Counted from the first letter of the stretch, positions 1 through 8,879 are shown. The stretch: 41,364 bases of DNA from Candidatus Avelusimicrobium fimicolum (GCA_900541355.1 UQJU01000010.1:1-41364), one strand, 5' to 3'. Translations and numbers: made by a program. The notes: a model not told the origin generated them from the letters alone.

Positions 1-347
1 CCCGCCAACGCAATTATATGTTGGCTTCACGTATATTTTTGACCGATACGGAAAATTTGTATAAGGTTTATTTGCCCTTGGCCGTAGGCGTGGCGCGTAC
101 CGATATGACGGTGGATTTTACCACCAATGAGCATTTCCGCTATACAGGCTTTGCGGGGCACGCCGGATTAGGGGTAGAACGCGCCTTAACAGACCGTTGG
201 GCCTTGGATTTAGAGGTGCGCTATAATGTAAACCGCTTTCACGCTTCTAAGCAGGTTTCAGCGGGGCCGCACGCCGGACACCATGTTACCATTTACCCGC
301 GCGCAGCCTATGTAACTACATCCTTGCGGGTACTGTACCGGATTTAA
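1..347 (+). CDS. C-terminal part of an outer-membrane beta-barrel protein (5' truncated)
   Basis: The frame is open from base 3 to the TAA at 345-347, with no stop before the edge, so the gene starts outside the window. The first Met codon at 18 is probably internal. The visible ~115 residues alternate polar and hydrophobic residues in short strands separated by glycine/charged turns. The protein ends in an aromatic/hydrophobic strand (TSLRVLYRI), as expected for the last strand of a small OmpW/OmpA-type barrel recognised by the Bam machinery. A histidine-rich loop (HAGHH) precedes the last strands. It is followed by a strong bidirectional terminator. Specific function cannot be assigned from this fragment. 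Confidence 0.6.
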   Translation, partial: RQRNYMLASRIFLTDTENLYKVYLPLAVGVARTDMTVDFTTNEHFRYTGFAGHAGLGVERALTDRWALDLEVRYNVNRFHASKQVSAGPHAGHHVTIYPRAAYVTTSLRVLYRI

Positions 348-380
348 CGGAAGATTTGACGTCGGGGGGTAGAACCGATG

Positions 381-410
381 AAAGGGGCGGCTTTTATAAG
401 CCGCCCCTTT
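381..410. terminator. Bidirectional intrinsic terminator between convergent genes
   Basis: There is a perfect 13-bp stem (381-393 with 398-410) and a 4-nt loop. The arms begin with AAA and end with TTT, so it can act on both strands. It separates the barrel gene (plus) from holA (minus), whose stop begins at 412. Confidence 0.85.
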
Positions 411-411
411 G

Positions 412-1422
412 CTATTTGTTAAAAAGTGTAAGCAAAATGCCTTTTAGTACGATTTTAGGGTCTGTGGCTGATGAAGATTTAAAGGCGCTGTCCGCATCAA
501 TAATGCGGTTTAAGGCATTTAAAAAGTTTTTGGAAGGGGGAAACATCCGGGCCGAACTGACAAGGCGGTTTTCCCAATACATCAGGCCTGCGGCCCGTAA
601 GATTTCAGCCGGGGCCATACCTGCTTCGGACAGGCGTTTAATACGCGCCATTTTTAAAATGGGAAACGTTATTTTGCTTAAAATGCCTATGGGATCCTCG
701 CCGTCGTCCACCAGTTTATCAACCAGTTGTACGGCCCGGTTTTTGTTACAGGCGGTAATCGCGTTGGAAAGTTCAAAGGGGTTTTCTTCTTTACTAAACC
801 CGATACAGGCCAACACATCATCTTTGGTAATCGTTTTATTTTCCCGGTCAAGTGTGTATAAGTACAATTTTTCAATTTCGTTGTCTAATGCTGCCAGTTC
901 CCCGCCGATACTTTCACACAGTAAATCTACGGAAGCAAAATCTGCTTTTAGGCCCTTTTCCTGCATTTTTTGGCGGACCCACATATTCAAATCGTCTTTT
1001 TTCAGTTCGTCAAAATTGACCACGCGCCCGGCATCAGAGCAAAGTTCTGCCAGCACTTTTTCCGTTTTCATCTTTTTGGAATCGTTGTGGGTTAAAATAA
1101 ATGTAGTGGTTGGGAGCGGGTTATCCAGATAGCGGATAAGTGCTTCCTTTGGCTCTTTGCGCAGTTTTTCTATGCCGGTCAATACGATAAGGCGGGCGTC
1201 TGAAAAGACGGGGGAGGTGTTTGCCAAAGCCAATACTTCGCCCAGGTCCGCTTTATCCGCTTCGCTTTGAAAGGCATTAAAATCGTCCGGGTGGAGAATT
1301 TCACGGATTTTTTGAATAATTAAATTTTTGCGATAGACATCTTCCCCCGTCAGTAAATAGACGGGGGAAACGGTATTTTGCGCAAGTTCTGCGGATAATT
1401 TTTCGGCGGTAATTTTAGGCAT
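412..1422 (-). CDS. holA: DNA polymerase III delta subunit
   Basis: 336 aa, close to the usual ~340. The delta subunit is the clamp-loader wrench that opens the beta sliding clamp during replication. The N-terminal AAA+-like domain opens with a ligand-loop-like stretch (PVYLLTGEDVYRK, about residues 19-31) that lacks a true Walker A, as is normal for delta. The C-terminal helical collar domain contains the family pattern around KITFPILKMARIKRL. The ATG at 1420-1422 lies one base after the lptE stop, so the two are translationally coupled. It is the last gene of a leuS-lptE-holA string, the same order as in Escherichia coli, which strongly supports all three calls. Confidence 0.9.
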   Translation of the reverse strand: MPKITAEKLSAELAQNTVSPVYLLTGEDVYRKNLIIQKIREILHPDDFNAFQSEADKADLGEVLALANTSPVFSDARLIVLTGIEKLRKEPKEALIRYLDNPLPTTTFILTHNDSKKMKTEKVLAELCSDAGRVVNFDELKKDDLNMWVRQKMQEKGLKADFASVDLLCESIGGELAALDNEIEKLYLYTLDRENKTITKDDVLACIGFSKEENPFELSNAITACNKNRAVQLVDKLVDDGEDPIGILSKITFPILKMARIKRLSEAGMAPAEILRAAGLMYWENRLVSSARMFPPSKNFLNALNRIIDADSAFKSSSATDPKIVLKGILLTLFNK

Positions 1423-1423
1423 T

Positions 1424-2005
1424 TTAGTGTGTGATTGTAGTATATTCCGGGTTATTCATCACTTTCTTTTTATTTTCGCTCATCACCGAACCAAATCCGT
1501 CCACGGTACGTTTGACAATATCCCGGGATAGTTTTTCAAAAACCACGTCGCGTGCCTGCACTTCGGTCATTCCGCCCGGAAGCGTAGAGGCCGAATAAAT
1601 CTGCGTGCCTAAAAAGGCCGGCTCGCGCCATACGGGGGCATTGGTGGTTTTGTCCATAAACACGACATCCAGCCAAATATCCATACGGTAAACGGTGGGA
1701 ATCAACTGGCTGTCGTACTGAATAGGAACATTTAAATAGCGGGAAATAGTAGTAACCACTACACCCTCGGCATTGGAATTTTCGGAAACGATTTGATAGG
1801 ACCCGTTGCGCAAAAACTCATCATAAAGTTCATTGTAAAATTTATCTTCCAGCGCAAAAACTTCCGTTTTGTTCAAAATCGGCCGCACCGCAATTTTTTT
1901 GATATGTTGCGGCATAATTTGGGCCTGCGGTTTGTAAACAGCCCCTTCGCTGGCGCAAGCGGCCAAAGCCGCCGCGGCGCACAAAGCACAGATAAATTTT
2001 TTCAT
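1424..2005 (-). CDS. lptE: LPS-assembly lipoprotein LptE
   Basis: 193 aa. A signal peptide (MKKFICALCAAAALAAC) ends in a lipobox L14-A15-A16-C17, so this is a lipoprotein lipidated on Cys17. The mature part fits LptE, the outer-membrane partner that plugs the LptD barrel for LPS insertion: an IAVRPILNKTEVFALEDKFYNEL segment in two parts is followed by strands around the DVVF-MDKTTNAPVW region. LptE is poorly conserved, so sequence alone would give only 'LptE-like'. The position between leuS (11-nt gap) and holA (1-nt gap), as in E. coli, makes the assignment firm. kdsC elsewhere in the window agrees with an LPS-bearing cell. Confidence 0.8.
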   Translation of the reverse strand: MKKFICALCAAAALAACASEGAVYKPQAQIMPQHIKKIAVRPILNKTEVFALEDKFYNELYDEFLRNGSYQIVSENSNAEGVVVTTISRYLNVPIQYDSQLIPTVYRMDIWLDVVFMDKTTNAPVWREPAFLGTQIYSASTLPGGMTEVQARDVVFEKLSRDIVKRTVDGFGSVMSENKKKVMNNPEYTTITH

Positions 2006-2016
2006 ACAAACTCCCT

Positions 2017-4530
2017 TTATTTTTTAGGTGCGGCCACAATACTTACCATACGGCCGGGTACAACGATAATTTTTTTGATTTCCAAGCCCTCTAAACTGCG
2101 TGCAACTTTGGGGCTGGCAAGCGCAATTTTTTCAATTTCCGCACGTTCGGCATTTCTGGGGACGGACACACGGTCGCGCACTTTTCCGTTTACCTGCACG
2201 CCGATTTCGGCCGTATCGTCCTGCATCAAGGCCTCGTTGGGTTTCGGCCAGGCCGATTTGACCACAAAGCCTTCGTAGCCCTTTTGCTGCCAGATTTCTT
2301 CGGTCAGGTGCGGGGCAAACGGATGCAAAAGTTTTAAGAACGTTTGGAACGTATCTTGGCTGATTTGCGGTAACTTGCTGATGTCGTTGAACAATACCAT
2401 TAAAGAAGATATCGCCGTATTAAAGCGGAAATTTTCAATATCTTCGCCTACTTTGGCAATGGTTCTGTTCTTTAAAATTTCACTCTTGCGCGGATCGGAC
2501 TCGGGTACGATTTTAACCGTATCAGTCCACCCGCAAACACGTTTTAAAAAGCGTGTTACACCTTCAATCCCTTTCATATCCCAGGGTTTGCTGGCTTCAA
2601 ACGGGCCCATAAACATTTCGTACATACGGAACGCATCTGCGCCGTATTGCGTAAGGATATCGTCGGGATTGACGACGTTCTTTTTGGATTTGGACATTTT
2701 CTCCACCATGGGGGAAAGTTCCTCCCCGGTGGTTTTTAAATAGGCTTTGCCGTCTTTAAAGTCAATTTCTTCGTAGCCGTGGTAGTTTCCCATTTTATCT
2801 CGGTACGAGAACGCCAAAATCATCCCTTGGTGGCGCAACTTGTGGAACGGCTCTTTATGGCTGACGTAGCCCAAATCGTAGAGCACGCGGTGCCAGAAGC
2901 GGGCATAAAGCAGGTGGAGTACGGCGTGTTCCGCGCCGCCAATGTAGCAATCCACCGGGCCGTAGGCCTTTTCAATAGCCGGGTCCACAAAAATTTGGTC
3001 GTTGTGCGGGTCCATATAGCGCAAATAGTACCAGCAAGAGCCGGCCCATTGGGGCATTGTATTGGTTTCCCGTTTGGCCGGGCCGCCGCAGTGCGGGCAA
3101 GTGGTATTGACCCAACTGTCCACCGTTGCCAAGGGCGATTCCCCGGTGCCGGAGGGTTCAAACTTTTCCACTTCCGGCAAGGTAAGCGGCAGTTGGCTTT
3201 CGGGCAACGGCACGACACCGCATTTAGGACAATGCACAATCGGGATAGGTTCACCCCAATAGCGTTGGCGGGCAAATACCCAGTCGCGCAACTTATAAGT
3301 GGTTTTTGCTTTTCCCAAGCCGCGCTCGGCCAGCCACTTAATCATAGCGGCTTTGGATTCTTTGACGCGCAAGCCGTTTAAAAAGCCGGAATTTACAAGT
3401 TCCCCGTCGCCCGTAAAGGCTTCTTTCTCCACGCCTTGCTCGCTTTTAATCACTTCAATAATTTCCAGACCGAACTTTTTGGCAAACGCATAATCGCGTT
3501 CGTCGTGGGCGGGCACAGCCATAATGGCTCCGGTACCGTAGCCCATCAATACATAGTCGGACGTCCACACCGGGATTTTTTTACCGTTTACCGGATTTAT
3601 GGCATATGCACCTGTAAAAACACCTGTTTTAATTTTATTTAAATCGCCGCGTTCTAAATCACTTTTTTTGGCGGCTTCGGCCTGGTATGCGGCGACGGCG
3701 GCTTGTTGTTCGGGGGTTACGATTTTTTTAAGAAGCGGGTGTTCGGGCGAAACTACCATATAAGTAGCCCCAAACAGCGTATCCGGACGGGTGGTAAAAA
3801 CGGTCAGCGTTTCGTCTGTGCCATCCACCTTAAAGGTTACTTCGGCACCATTAGATTTGCCAATCCAGTTGCGCTGCATCGCGAGCGTGCTTTCCGGCCA
3901 GTCCAATTCGTCTAACCCTTCCAAGAGTTTTTCGGCATAGTCGGTAATGCGCAAAATCCATTGGCGCAGGGCTTTGCGTTCAATTTCGTGGCCACAGCGT
4001 TCACACTTGCCGTTAAAAACTTCTTCGTTGGCAAGCCCCGTTTTGCAAGAGGGACACCAGTTTATCGGTACGGTGGATTCGTAGGCCAGGCCCTTTTTAA
4101 AAAGTTGCAGAAAAATCCATTGGGTCCATTTGTAATATTTGGGGTCCGTGGTATCAATTTCCCGGTTCCAGTCGTATGCGAGGCCAATGGCTTTAATCTG
4201 GCGTTTAAAATTTTGAATATTTTTATGAGTGGTAATCCGCGGATGAATCCCCGTGGAAATAGCGTAGTTTTCCGCGGGCAGGCCAAACGCGTCCCACCCC
4301 ATCGGGTGCAGTACGTCGTAGCCGTTCATTAGTTTGTAGCGAACAAGAATGTCGGAAGCGGTGTATCCTTCCGGGTGGCCAACGTGCAGGCCCGCGCCCG
4401 ACGGATACGGAAACATATCCAGACAGTAAAACTTTTTGCCTTTCGGCATTTTGGGGCTGGCAAAGAGGTTTGCTTTTTCCCAGCGTTCTTGTTGCTTTTT
4501 ATCAATTTGCGGAAAATTATCAATACTCAT
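2017..4530 (-). CDS. leuS: Leucyl-tRNA synthetase
   Basis: 837 aa, class I aminoacyl-tRNA synthetase charging tRNA-Leu. The HIGH motif reads HVGH at residues 49-52, preceded by FPYPSGAGL. Two zinc-type CxxC pairs are visible, in the CPSCKTGLANEEVFNGKCERCG region and in the catalytic-core insertion (CPKCG ... CPHCG). The CP1 editing domain carries TTRPDTLFGATY. KMSKS is at 611-615. The C-terminal anticodon-binding and Leu-specific domains are complete. The ATG at 4530 has an AAAGG Shine-Dalgarno four bases upstream. A -10-like TAAAAT sits just upstream of that, so leuS may also have its own promoter in the 60-bp gap after gpmA. Confidence 0.97.
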   Translation of the reverse strand: MSIDNFPQIDKKQQERWEKANLFASPKMPKGKKFYCLDMFPYPSGAGLHVGHPEGYTASDILVRYKLMNGYDVLHPMGWDAFGLPAENYAISTGIHPRITTHKNIQNFKRQIKAIGLAYDWNREIDTTDPKYYKWTQWIFLQLFKKGLAYESTVPINWCPSCKTGLANEEVFNGKCERCGHEIERKALRQWILRITDYAEKLLEGLDELDWPESTLAMQRNWIGKSNGAEVTFKVDGTDETLTVFTTRPDTLFGATYMVVSPEHPLLKKIVTPEQQAAVAAYQAEAAKKSDLERGDLNKIKTGVFTGAYAINPVNGKKIPVWTSDYVLMGYGTGAIMAVPAHDERDYAFAKKFGLEIIEVIKSEQGVEKEAFTGDGELVNSGFLNGLRVKESKAAMIKWLAERGLGKAKTTYKLRDWVFARQRYWGEPIPIVHCPKCGVVPLPESQLPLTLPEVEKFEPSGTGESPLATVDSWVNTTCPHCGGPAKRETNTMPQWAGSCWYYLRYMDPHNDQIFVDPAIEKAYGPVDCYIGGAEHAVLHLLYARFWHRVLYDLGYVSHKEPFHKLRHQGMILAFSYRDKMGNYHGYEEIDFKDGKAYLKTTGEELSPMVEKMSKSKKNVVNPDDILTQYGADAFRMYEMFMGPFEASKPWDMKGIEGVTRFLKRVCGWTDTVKIVPESDPRKSEILKNRTIAKVGEDIENFRFNTAISSLMVLFNDISKLPQISQDTFQTFLKLLHPFAPHLTEEIWQQKGYEGFVVKSAWPKPNEALMQDDTAEIGVQVNGKVRDRVSVPRNAERAEIEKIALASPKVARSLEGLEIKKIIVVPGRMVSIVAAPKK

Positions 4531-4590
4531 AATACCTTTATTTTAACAATTTTTCAGGGGGAAAGGGCAGGCTTTTTACGGGATAACGGT

Positions 4591-5301
4591 TTATTCGGGT
4601 CTGCGCTTTAAAAAAGCGGCTATTTCCTGTTGGTTCCCCAAAAAATAATCTTTGGCGGTGTGGTAGGAGTCGTCCAATTCCATTACCCACGGGGTGGCGG
4701 GAGGAACGACCAGTTCTTCTACGGCTTGTGGCGGTAATTTTTTGAAATATACGGCAAGGGCGCGCAATAAATCTTCGTGGGCGGCGAGCAACTGGATATC
4801 ATAATATTTGTATGCCGGGAAAAGCACTTGGTCCAAAAAGCCGGCGGCCCGCTGTTGGGTTTGGTGTAAAGATTCCCCATTGGGAGGCACAACTCCTGCT
4901 GACACCAGTTTTTGGGCCGCAGAATTATCATCAGCGGGCGGCGGGACCTTAAAAAAGGTTTGCCGGCAAGCAAGCACAGCGGGCAGACCGTATTTTTGGG
5001 CCGCCTCTTGGCGGGTTTTATTCTGGAAATCGCCATAGTGCCGCTCGTTTAATCGCCAGTCCGTCTGAACGGGTAAAGAGCATTTGGCTTGGGCCAGCAC
5101 GGTGTGCAAAGTTTCGCGCGCCCGTTGTAAACAGGATGAGTACGCGGCTTGCGGAAACAGACAGGCTTCTTTTAATAATTCCCCGGCGCGGACGGCTTGG
5201 GTATGCCCTAACGCGGTCAGCGGGGCGTCGGCCCAACCTGTAAAGCGGTGCGCTAAATTATAGGTGCTTTGCCCGTGGCGCAATAAAATAAGTTTCTTCA
5301 T
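4591..5301 (-). CDS. gpmA: 2,3-bisphosphoglycerate-dependent phosphoglycerate mutase (divergent active site)
   Basis: 236 aa, histidine phosphatase superfamily; would interconvert 3- and 2-phosphoglycerate in glycolysis. It keeps the phosphoacceptor motif LRHGQS (His9), RFTGWADAPLT, the NERHYGDFQNK stretch (85-95) and the second catalytic His175. Several residues normally lining the substrate site differ. The usual HGNS after the second His is HEDL (175-178), and the WRRSYD motif is CRQTFF (112-117). It is therefore either a divergent GpmA or a relative acting on another phosphoester. The ATG lies 2 nt after the xer stop (coupled) and leuS follows 60 bp downstream. Confidence 0.75.
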   Translation of the reverse strand: MKKLILLRHGQSTYNLAHRFTGWADAPLTALGHTQAVRAGELLKEACLFPQAAYSSCLQRARETLHTVLAQAKCSLPVQTDWRLNERHYGDFQNKTRQEAAQKYGLPAVLACRQTFFKVPPPADDNSAAQKLVSAGVVPPNGESLHQTQQRAAGFLDQVLFPAYKYYDIQLLAAHEDLLRALAVYFKKLPPQAVEELVVPPATPWVMELDDSYHTAKDYFLGNQQEIAAFLKRRPE

Positions 5302-5303
5302 AA

Positions 5304-6194
5304 TCAGCCGTGCGGGTGGAACTTTTTGTGCTTGGCCTTTAAGTCGCTTACGTCCAAATGCGTATAGATTTGGGTTGTCGTCAAATTAGCGTGGCCCAGC
5401 ATTTCCTGCAAACTCCTTAAATCTGCACCGCCTTGCAACAGATGCGAAGCAAAGGTGTGGCGGAAGAGGTGCGGGTGGAGCGGTTGGGAAATATTGGCTT
5501 TGCGTCCTAATGCCGCAAGGTCTTTCCAAACAGACACGCGGCTTATTTTTTTGCCGTTTTTATTTAAAAAAAGTTCAGAGTCCACGTCTTTGGCGGCAAA
5601 GTGCGCCTCACGCGCGGACAAATATTGCTTAATGCGTTCCGCGGCGCGGTCGTGGATAGGTACAAAGCGTTGTTTCCCGCCCTTTCCCAAAGCCAGCACC
5701 CATTTTTCCACCAGGTTTACGTTTTCTAGCCGTAAATTGATAAGTTCGCTTACGCGCAAGCCCGCCGCGTATAAGAGTTCAATAATGGTTACGGTGCGGA
5801 TTTCATCAAATTTTTCAGCCGGATAAGAAAGGAGCCGGTCCATTTCTTCCCGCGTAAGTTGGGTGGGAATTTTTTGCGCCAGTTTGGGGGATTTTAAAAA
5901 GCGGGTGGGGTCGTCCTTTATTTTTTCCTCAATCAGCAAAAATTTATAAAAGCATTTTACGGCTTCCATTTTTCGGAAGATACTGGCAACGGCCAGTTTT
6001 TCAATTACACGCAACTGGTAATTGTATTGGTCCAAAAATTCAGGTTCGATGATTAAGGGGTCTTTTTCATTGGCGATACAATATTCCAAAAAGTGTTCCA
6101 CATCACTGCCGTAAGAGGCGGTGGTATTGGGGGAGAGTTGGCGCTCAAAGGTTAAATGGTTTTTAAAATCTTCCAGCAGGGATTGGTTAGTCAT
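5304..6194 (-). CDS. xerD: Tyrosine recombinase, XerC/XerD type
   Basis: 296 aa from the ATG at 6192-6194. A longer reading back to 6278 exists but has no family match before residue MTNQSLL. The N-terminal core-binding (SAM-like) domain covers ~1-105. The catalytic domain has the full set: R147 (AAGLRVSEL), K171 (GKGGK), H242-R245 (HLFRH), H268 (LGH) and nucleophile Y277 (TQIYTH). Size and lack of arm-binding domains fit the chromosome-dimer-resolving Xer recombinases acting at dif with FtsK, rather than a phage integrase. XerC versus XerD cannot be separated with certainty. The start overlaps the glycosyltransferase stop by 8 bp, so it is probably translated by coupling. Confidence 0.85.
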   Translation of the reverse strand: MTNQSLLEDFKNHLTFERQLSPNTTASYGSDVEHFLEYCIANEKDPLIIEPEFLDQYNYQLRVIEKLAVASIFRKMEAVKCFYKFLLIEEKIKDDPTRFLKSPKLAQKIPTQLTREEMDRLLSYPAEKFDEIRTVTIIELLYAAGLRVSELINLRLENVNLVEKWVLALGKGGKQRFVPIHDRAAERIKQYLSAREAHFAAKDVDSELFLNKNGKKISRVSVWKDLAALGRKANISQPLHPHLFRHTFASHLLQGGADLRSLQEMLGHANLTTTQIYTHLDVSDLKAKHKKFHPHG

Positions 6195-7650
6195 CTTGAA
6201 TAATTTTTCCTTCCTTGGCGGATAAAACACAAATATCCGGTGCAAAGATAAGCGGCTCTTGGGCTTCTTCCAAGCCATAGGTGGTTTCGGTAAAAATAAG
6301 GTGTTGGACCGAGCAAACCGGAATTAATACGGGTAGTTTTTCGCCTGTAAAAGCGAGTTCACGGTTTTGTTCCGTTAGCGGGATAATTGTGAGCGGATAA
6401 TCCTTTGGCGCGTAAAAGGTGTACATTAGATTCAGGGCCGCGGGCGGATAACCGGTTTTGGCGGTATCTACCAAAATAGTGTGGCGTTTTTCTGTTTGGG
6501 TCAAATAAGCAAAAGCATTTTTTAGACCGGTTGGCTCTTGTCTAGCGTTGTGTACAAATTCCCAATGCTCGCCTACCCAACCTGTCAGCAGGAGAGGAAG
6601 CAGGATAATCAAAATTCTGTGCCGTTCCTGTAAGTGGAACAGCGCATAGGACAGCAACAGTAAAAAGGACGGCAGAGCGGCCAAAAAGTAGCGGTCCATC
6701 CACAGGTTGTATTTGTGCGAAACGAGGGCTATGACCCCTAGCAATATCAAGGTTTGGCCCAGGGGCAAGACTAAATCGGGGCGGAGCAAAAGAGTTTTTT
6801 TATATGTAAATAAAATAGAGGTTCCCGCCACAACAATTAGGACAATCAGCCCGCCCAGTATCAGGTTAGAGCCGAATAGAAATTGGGCAATTTCAAAACT
6901 GGCCTGTACAGGGGGCGTGGTGTACCACCACGAGGAGCCGGGGGCGGACATCAACCGCACCGTGTGATATACCCACGGCAGCCAACACGCAAATACAACC
7001 GCAGTACCTAAAAAGACGGTTTTTCGTCCTGTTTTAAAGTAACAGGCATAAATGAAAACGATTAATGCCGTAATAAAAAAGAGTGCGGAGGAAAAATAAT
7101 GCAGATACGCGGCAAATAAACCGGTAAAAAAGAAAGCACTCCACCGCTTGGCGGACGGGTTTTTATGAGCGGATAACGCATCCAAAATAGAAAGTGCCTG
7201 CAATGTGAGCGCAGAAACCGCCAGTACCGCAAAGGAGTACGCCCGGATAATGCCCGCAAATTGTACCAAGGCGAAAGAGCCGGACATTAGTGCGGTGAAA
7301 ATAAAGCGTTGGGTGAGATTCCACCGTTTTGGGGCTAAAAACCAAACCAGCGGAATTGTAGCGGCCGAGACAAGTGCGCTCAGCAGATGCATATAATCCG
7401 CAGTGAGCGGAAAAATATGGTTCCAGCCGTATAATATGAAATTAAAAAGCGGCAGGTTGACGTCTTTTAACAGCATTTCCCGCCAAATGTATCCCCACGA
7501 AAATCCTGGGAAAGCCGTCGCCATAGAATAGAGTTCATCATACAACAGGCCCAAATGCAAAAGTGTAAAACGCTGACAGAACATATAAGAGGCCAGTACG
7601 CCCGAAACCGCAAGTGAGACCACTGTGATAATTTTGTGAATTTTCTTCAT
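6187..7650 (-). CDS. GT39/GT83-like polytopic glycosyltransferase
   Basis: 487 aa integral membrane protein with roughly 10-12 hydrophobic segments. A signal-anchor (residues 8-25) is followed by an extracytoplasmic loop with an acidic pair D38-E39 (LLYDELYSM). That is where PMT/ArnT-type enzymes carry their catalytic DE motif. A soluble C-terminal part (~390-487) would lie outside the membrane. Family members transfer sugars from polyprenyl-phosphate donors to proteins or lipid A. Substrate cannot be told here. There is no clear SD; a TATAAT sits 14 nt upstream of the ATG. The 8-bp overlap with xer shows co-transcription rather than shared function. Confidence 0.7.
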   Translation of the reverse strand: MKKIHKIITVVSLAVSGVLASYMFCQRFTLLHLGLLYDELYSMATAFPGFSWGYIWREMLLKDVNLPLFNFILYGWNHIFPLTADYMHLLSALVSAATIPLVWFLAPKRWNLTQRFIFTALMSGSFALVQFAGIIRAYSFAVLAVSALTLQALSILDALSAHKNPSAKRWSAFFFTGLFAAYLHYFSSALFFITALIVFIYACYFKTGRKTVFLGTAVVFACWLPWVYHTVRLMSAPGSSWWYTTPPVQASFEIAQFLFGSNLILGGLIVLIVVAGTSILFTYKKTLLLRPDLVLPLGQTLILLGVIALVSHKYNLWMDRYFLAALPSFLLLLSYALFHLQERHRILIILLPLLLTGWVGEHWEFVHNARQEPTGLKNAFAYLTQTEKRHTILVDTAKTGYPPAALNLMYTFYAPKDYPLTIIPLTEQNRELAFTGEKLPVLIPVCSVQHLIFTETTYGLEEAQEPLIFAPDICVLSAKEGKIIQDD

Positions 7651-7769
7651 ATTAGGTTATCCATATTATAGAAAATTATAGTTATGGAAAGGGATACCCG
7701 GCTGAGTGCCTTGGCAAATGGTTTTGGCAGTTCTGGTAATCGTTCACCGAAGATAGGGGAATATACAGC

Positions 7770-7794
7770 AAAAGGCCCCGCTAAAAGCGGGGCC
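7770..7794 (-). terminator. Intrinsic terminator downstream of recA
   Basis: On the minus strand a perfect 9-bp GC-rich stem (7786-7794 with 7774-7782) with a 3-nt loop is followed by four U (bases 7773-7770). It ends the clpC-recA transcript. The remaining 7677-7769 contains no ORF or RNA gene that I can support. Confidence 0.85.
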
Positions 7795-7808
7795 GGGGGT
7801 GTTGCAGA

Positions 7809-8879
7809 TTATTTCTTTGTAACCTTTTTAGGTTCCTTGGCAGGTTCAGTTTTTGCTTGTTCCGCCGCATCGGCTTTTTTGCCGTTGTAGTGGTGGCCGA
7901 GGTATTTGACGTATAATTTGTCTTCAATCTCAGCGGCCAGTTCGGGGTTGTCCTTTAAATATTGGCGGGCGTTTTCGGCACCTTGGCCCAATTTTTCATC
8001 TCCGTAGATAAACCAACTGCCGCTTTTTTCAATAAAGCCGGCCTCTACCCCTTTATCAATAATGCAGGCTTCGCGCGAAATGCCGTGGCCGAGAATCATC
8101 GTAAATTCGGCTTGGCGGTACGGCGGCGCCACTTTGTTTTTGGTTACTTTTGCGCGTACGCGGGTGCCGATGACTTCGTCGCCTTTTTTCAAGTTTTCAA
8201 TGCGGCGGACGTCAATGCGGACGGACGCGTAAAATTTAAGAGCCAAACCGCCGGGAGTAGTTTCCGGGTTTCCGAACATTACACCGATTTTTTGGCGCAA
8301 CTGGTTAATAAAAATAATGCTTGTTTTTGTTTTATTGAGCAGACTCGTTAATTTGCGCAAGGCTTGGCTCATCAGTCTGGCTTGCAGGCCGACGTGGGAA
8401 TCTCCCATTTCGCCTTCAATTTCGGCTTTCGGTACCAAAGCCGCTACGGAATCTACCACAATTAAATCAATCGCACCCGAGCGCACGAGTTTTTCGGCAA
8501 TTTCAAGGGCTTGTTCGCCGGAGTCAGGTTGGGAAACCAGCAGTTCGTCCACATTTACACCCAAATTAGCCGCATATACCGGGTCCAGGGCGTGTTCCGC
8601 ATCAATAAAGGCCACGGTGCCGCCCATTTTTTGTGTTTGGGCCGCCACGTGCAAAGATAACGTAGTTTTGCCGCCGGCTTCGGGGCCGTAAATTTCAATC
8701 ACGCGCCCGCGCGGAAGCCCGCCTACACCCAAGGCTAAATCCAAGGACAGCGCGCCCGTGGGAATTGCTTCCACGTTTTTTACGCCGCCTCCGCCCAGTT
8801 TGCAAATCGCTTCTTTCCCGAACGCTTTTTCAATCTGGCCGAGAGCCAAATCAAGCGCTTTTTGTTTGTTTGCGTCCAT
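7809..8879 (-). CDS. recA: Recombinase RecA
   Basis: 356 aa. Strand-exchange ATPase of homologous recombination and SOS signalling. Walker A is GPEAGGKT at residues 65-72 (commonly GPESSGKT). Next come the family segments AFIDAEHALDP, LIVVDSVAALVPKAEIEGEMGD (in two runs), the L2 region around FINQLRQKIGVMFGNPETTPGG, and the C-terminal globular domain. The extreme C-terminus, after about residue 337, is lysine-rich (EPAKEPKKVTKK) instead of the acidic tail of E. coli RecA. A GGAGGAG SD precedes the ATG. The gene is 19 bp downstream of clpC, so it is read from the clpC promoter. No obvious SOS box is visible. Confidence 0.97.
   Translation of the reverse strand: MDANKQKALDLALGQIEKAFGKEAICKLGGGGVKNVEAIPTGALSLDLALGVGGLPRGRVIEIYGPEAGGKTTLSLHVAAQTQKMGGTVAFIDAEHALDPVYAANLGVNVDELLVSQPDSGEQALEIAEKLVRSGAIDLIVVDSVAALVPKAEIEGEMGDSHVGLQARLMSQALRKLTSLLNKTKTSIIFINQLRQKIGVMFGNPETTPGGLALKFYASVRIDVRRIENLKKGDEVIGTRVRAKVTKNKVAPPYRQAEFTMILGHGISREACIIDKGVEAGFIEKSGSWFIYGDEKLGQGAENARQYLKDNPELAAEIEDKLYVKYLGHHYNGKKADAAEQAKTEPAKEPKKVTKK

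Noticed and set aside
356..1132. 258-aa open frame on plus opposite holA
   Set aside because: Ser/Phe-rich translation with no motif, fully antisense to holA and running through a terminator; a shadow of its codon use.
2779..3381. 200-aa open frame on plus opposite leuS
   Set aside because: Antisense to the LeuS catalytic core; no SD or motif.
5304..6194. Phage integrase / mobile element
   Set aside because: The recombinase is Xer-sized, lies in a housekeeping operon, and no attachment site, tRNA or phage gene is nearby.
7651..7808. Possible tRNA or small RNA between recA and the glycosyltransferase
   Set aside because: No cloverleaf, no T-loop GGTTCGA pattern and no CCA; only the recA terminator and a -10 for the glycosyltransferase are supported.
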